Assembly: GCF_018449775.1 (NCBI RefSeq)
Contig: NZ_JAAVVB010000001.1
Location: 434,001 to 498,000 of the forward strand
Direction: 5' to 3'
From: Mucilaginibacter sp. dw_454
GTDB taxonomy: Bacteria; Bacteroidota; Bacteroidia; Sphingobacteriales; Sphingobacteriaceae
DNA length: 64,000 nt
Numbering within the stretch: position 1 is the stretch's first letter; each line of letters starts with the position of its first letter. Positions 61,644 to 64,000 of this stretch are shown here, in pieces. The notes under the pieces were generated by a model, which saw only the letters and a list, made by a program, of their open reading frames with translations, was not told the origin of the DNA and did not search any database. Made by a program: the position numbers and the translations under genes.

Positions 61644-61722
61644 TAATGAACATCGAATGTTGAATAATGAATGATGAAGTACTTCGGCGTTCGACCATTC
61701 TAAATTCATTATTCGATATTAA
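61644..61722. repeat. AT-rich inverted repeat, GAATAATGAAT / ATTCATTATTC arms
   Basis: AATGAACATCGAATGTTGAATAATGAAT is met by an inverted ATTCATTATTCGATATT after about 30 bases. It is inserted between two partial copies of family C. Confidence 0.65.
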
Positions 61723-61727
61723 AATAA

Positions 61728-61786
61728 CCCTCTTTCCGCCAAAGGCGAAGAGGGTGGTCCAGCGTAGCGCAGACCGGGTGAGTCTT
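61728..61786. repeat. Dispersed repeat family C, partial copy 4 (inverted)
   Basis: CCCTCTTTCCGCCAAAGGCG, then GAAGAGGGTGGTCC and AGACCGGGTGAGTC. Its orientation is opposite to copy 3, so the two form arms around the AT-rich repeat. Confidence 0.7.
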
Positions 61787-61868
61787 CGCCGATAATAAAA
61801 ATCGACAAGCACAAAATCAACCAACCTATCGCAAAAACAATTACATTAGCTAAACCAATATAACCCTT

Positions 61869-63353
61869 ATGAATAAACTGATATTGACAGCCCTGCTATG
61901 TGGCATTGGTCTGACGGGTTTTAGCCAGTCGGCACCCAAACCTTATGGTGCGTTGCCCAGCGCCCGCCAATTAAAATGGCAGGAAACAGAGATGTATTGC
62001 CTGATCCATTTCGGGCCGGATACTTATACCGACAAGGAATGGGGCGATGGCGACGAAGATGAGGCAATAGTAAACCCCACCAGGTTTAGCGCTATGCAGA
62101 TCGTAGGTGCAGCTAAAGCGGGTGGTTTTAAAGGCGTGATTGTGGTAGCCAAGCACCATGATGGCTTTTGTTTATGGCCCACCAAAACTACCGAGCATAA
62201 CATCTCTAAAAGCCCTTACAAAAACGGCAAAGGCGATATCCTGAGAGAATACCGCGAAGCCTGCGATAAGTTAGGCATGAAGATGGGTGTTTACTGCTCG
62301 CCGTGGGACAGGAACAGTGCATTGTACGGCAAACCTGAGTATGTTACCGAAGTATACCGCAAACAGTTACAAGAACTATATAGTAACTACGGCCCATTGT
62401 TTGAAGTATGGCATGACGGCGCAAATGGCGGCGACGGCTACTACGGAGGCGCCAAAGAGAAACGAACTATTGACCGCTCTACTTATTACGGTTGGGACGA
62501 AACCTGGGGCATAGCCCGTAAGCTACAACCAAACGCTACTATTTTTGGTGATGTCGGCCCCGATGTGCGTTGGGTTGGTAACGAGCGCGGTATGGCCGGC
62601 GAGACTTGCTGGGCCACCTATACACCGCACTCACCGGAAGCTGGCAAAGCACCGGGCAATGGCTTTGTGCTGGATAAAGAAGGTACCGAGGGCCATCGCG
62701 ATGGTAAATACTGGATGCCTGCCGAGTGCGATGTGGCGCTGCGCCCGGGCTGGTTTTACCACGCCACGCAGGATGAGCAGGTGAAATCGCCGGCTACACT
62801 GCTTGATCTATACTATAAAAGTGTGGGCAGAGGTGCTTGTTTGGATCTGGGTCTGTCGCCAAATCGTTTAGGTTTGCTGGACGACCATGATGTGACTTCG
62901 CTGGCCGAATTTGGCAACATCGTAAAAGAAACCTTTAAGATCAACCTGGCTAAAGGAGCGACAATAACCGCAAGCAATGTCCGCGGCAAAAACAAGTTGA
63001 AGTATGGCCCGGCCAATTTGGTTGATAATGACCGGTATACCTATTGGGCAACGGACGATAACGTTACTACACCCCAACTGATCTTGAACCTTCATCAGCC
63101 CAAAACCTTTAACGTGGTGCGGCTTCGTGAAAATATAAAGTTAGGACAACGGATTGACGCTGTCGCGATTGACGCATGGGTAGACGGTAAGTGGGAAGAG
63201 GTAGCCACTGCTACCAGCATAGGCGGTAACCGCTTAATAAGATTGAAGGATGATGTAACTGCCAGCAAAGTTAGATTAAGAATAACAGCTGCCGCTGTCA
63301 GCCCGGCATTAAGCGATTTCGGCCTATTTAAAGAAGCTGCACTAAATAACTAA
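61869..63353 (+). CDS. Alpha-L-fucosidase, GH29, with C-terminal F5/8-type domain
   Basis: 494 residues. The signal peptide ends GFSQ (residue 20). The GH29 barrel is seen with EMYCLIHFGPDTYTDKEWGD, VVAKHHDGFCLWPTKTTEHN and the nucleophile Asp183 in LFEVWHDGANGG. From about residue 358 a discoidin/F5/8-like carbohydrate-binding domain follows (NLAKGATITASNVRG, YTYWATDDN). It removes alpha-L-fucose from glycans outside the cytoplasm. It starts a same-strand run with the SMP-30-like gene 12 bases downstream, so both may serve fucose use. Confidence 0.95.
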   Translation: MNKLILTALLCGIGLTGFSQSAPKPYGALPSARQLKWQETEMYCLIHFGPDTYTDKEWGDGDEDEAIVNPTRFSAMQIVGAAKAGGFKGVIVVAKHHDGFCLWPTKTTEHNISKSPYKNGKGDILREYREACDKLGMKMGVYCSPWDRNSALYGKPEYVTEVYRKQLQELYSNYGPLFEVWHDGANGGDGYYGGAKEKRTIDRSTYYGWDETWGIARKLQPNATIFGDVGPDVRWVGNERGMAGETCWATYTPHSPEAGKAPGNGFVLDKEGTEGHRDGKYWMPAECDVALRPGWFYHATQDEQVKSPATLLDLYYKSVGRGACLDLGLSPNRLGLLDDHDVTSLAEFGNIVKETFKINLAKGATITASNVRGKNKLKYGPANLVDNDRYTYWATDDNVTTPQLILNLHQPKTFNVVRLRENIKLGQRIDAVAIDAWVDGKWEEVATATSIGGNRLIRLKDDVTASKVRLRITAAAVSPALSDFGLFKEAALNN

Positions 63354-63365
63354 TAAAAGATACGA

Positions 63366-64000
63366 ATGATAGCTCTAAAAAAAGCCATAATACTTACCGC
63401 ATTTACCATCACAGCCATGACTGCATCTGCACAACATACTTTGTTTGATACGCTTACTAAGCCTACGTTGATATCCAACCAATTTGCTTTTACCGAGGGT
63501 TGCTCGGTAGATAAGAACGGCGACGTATTCTTTACTGACCAGCCGAATGATAAGATCTGGAAGTATGAGATGGAAATGGGCAAGCTGTCTGTTTTTATGG
63601 AGAAATCGGGCCGGTCGAACGGAACATATTTCGACAAAAAGGGTAATTTAGTTACTTGTGCCGATGATAAAGGAGAGTTATGGTCTATTAGCCCCAAAGG
63701 CAAAGTTACTGTGCTCATGACAGATCTGGATGGCAAGCAGTTGAATGGCCCAAATGATATCTGGATAGATAGCAAAGGCGGTATCTATATGACCGATCCA
63801 TACTATCAGCGCGATTACTGGACCCGCAAACATTCAGCACTGGATGGCGAGCACGTTTACTATCTGCCTAAAGGCGCAAAAACGCCAATCAAGGTTGTAG
63901 GCGATATGCGCCAACCAAACGGCATTGTGGGTACGCCAGATGGCAAATACCTGTATGTATCAGACCTGGGCGGTGGTAAGACTTATCGTTATATCATCAA
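63366..64000 (+). CDS. SMP-30/gluconolactonase/LRE family protein, 3' end missing
   Basis: The frame from the ATG at 63366 is open to the window edge (211 codons). A signal peptide (MIALKKAIILTAFTITAMTA, then SAQ) is followed by the beta-propeller: NQFAFTEGCSVDKNGDVFFT, GTYFDKKGNLVTCADDKGEL and LNGPNDIWIDSKGGIYMTDP with the metal-binding Asn-Asp. The family opens sugar lactones in the periplasm, which fits next to a fucosidase (fuconolactone as one possible substrate, by inference). The rest lies outside the window. Confidence 0.92.
   Translation, partial: MIALKKAIILTAFTITAMTASAQHTLFDTLTKPTLISNQFAFTEGCSVDKNGDVFFTDQPNDKIWKYEMEMGKLSVFMEKSGRSNGTYFDKKGNLVTCADDKGELWSISPKGKVTVLMTDLDGKQLNGPNDIWIDSKGGIYMTDPYYQRDYWTRKHSALDGEHVYYLPKGAKTPIKVVGDMRQPNGIVGTPDGKYLYVSDLGGGKTYRYII

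Noticed and set aside
1..64000. tRNA, rRNA, tmRNA or RNase P RNA genes
   Set aside because: No tRNA T-loop/anticodon arrangement and no rRNA or other standard RNA core was recognised by eye in the gaps.

Overview
The window looks like a chromosomal piece of a Bacteroidota genome, most likely family Sphingobacteriaceae (a Mucilaginibacter- or Pedobacter-like soil bacterium). The reasons are the gene types (WbqC family, MacB-type efflux with TolC, two-cysteine Ohr, DUF4142, TIGR03915/03916 pair, Bacteroidetes-type PEP carboxylase), weak Shine-Dalgarno sites, two promoters fitting the Bacteroidota pattern TTG-N(18-22)-TAnnTTTG, and polysaccharide enzymes at both ends. The genus is an inference from content, not from a search.

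Layout. 1-2.7 kb: 3' part of a GH2 glycosidase and a beta-barrel protein. 3-9.5 kb: M1 aminopeptidase, DUF255 thioredoxin-like protein, SlyD-type isomerase, a MORN protein, a hotdog thioesterase. 9.7-14.2 kb: a sugar cassette (Gfo/Idh/MocA oxidoreductase, two TIM-barrel epimerase-like proteins, MFS permease) with an operator-like palindrome ahead of it. 14.3-18.1 kb: orphan ABC ATPase, small protein, sorbosone dehydrogenase-like protein, secreted Arg/Asn/Gln-rich protein. 18.2-20.2 kb: a long inverted repeat and a frameshifted aldo/keto reductase. 20.3-25 kb: a TolC-MacA-MacB-type efflux operon with overlapping genes. 25-33 kb: MsrA lipoprotein, a duplicated carboxypeptidase-like pair, CorA, WbqC, two LpxL-like acyltransferases and a GT2. 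33-44 kb: housekeeping (MscS, AroQ, XerD, PrmC, RibD, DMT exporter, YigZ, MgtE, BioB) and a frameshifted GIY-YIG gene. 44-48.6 kb: Mrr-like nuclease plus a 62-aa partner, AurF-like diiron protein, Ohr, and a radical-SAM/TIGR03915 DNA-repair pair. 48.6-52 kb: a 3-kb island almost free of ordinary genes. 52-64 kb: LLM oxidoreductase, PIN-PhoH, FUSC, PEP carboxylase, DUF4142, DUF763, GH29 fucosidase and the start of an SMP-30 gene.

The most unusual region is 48.6-51.8 kb. Two diverged copies of the same unit lie in the same direction. Each has a box TTTTACGCATTTTT, a tiny hydrophobic ORF ending in L-x-L-x-T-R-stop, a palindrome around AACGCGTT, then a non-coding stretch with a 47-nt identical core closed by a CCCGAT/ATCGGG stem, ending in a T-tailed hairpin whose 17-nt loop is identical. 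I do not recognise this RNA. Between the copies lies a membrane-protein gene that seems to interrupt a dispersed repeat, with TCTTGAT on both sides.

Intergenic space is otherwise filled by dispersed repeats of several families: short imperfect palindromes with GTCATTGCGAG/CTCGCAATGAC arms (about 20 whole or half copies), a ~250-bp family (18.2-18.9 and 49.5/50.7 kb), a family near 5.2, 51.0 and 61.6-61.8 kb, and three elements built on one frame but with a different repeated word (GTTTCA at 2.8 and 15.3 kb; TGATCCA at 61.5 kb). Genes of one metabolic job are mostly in short same-strand runs, many closed by strong hairpin terminators.
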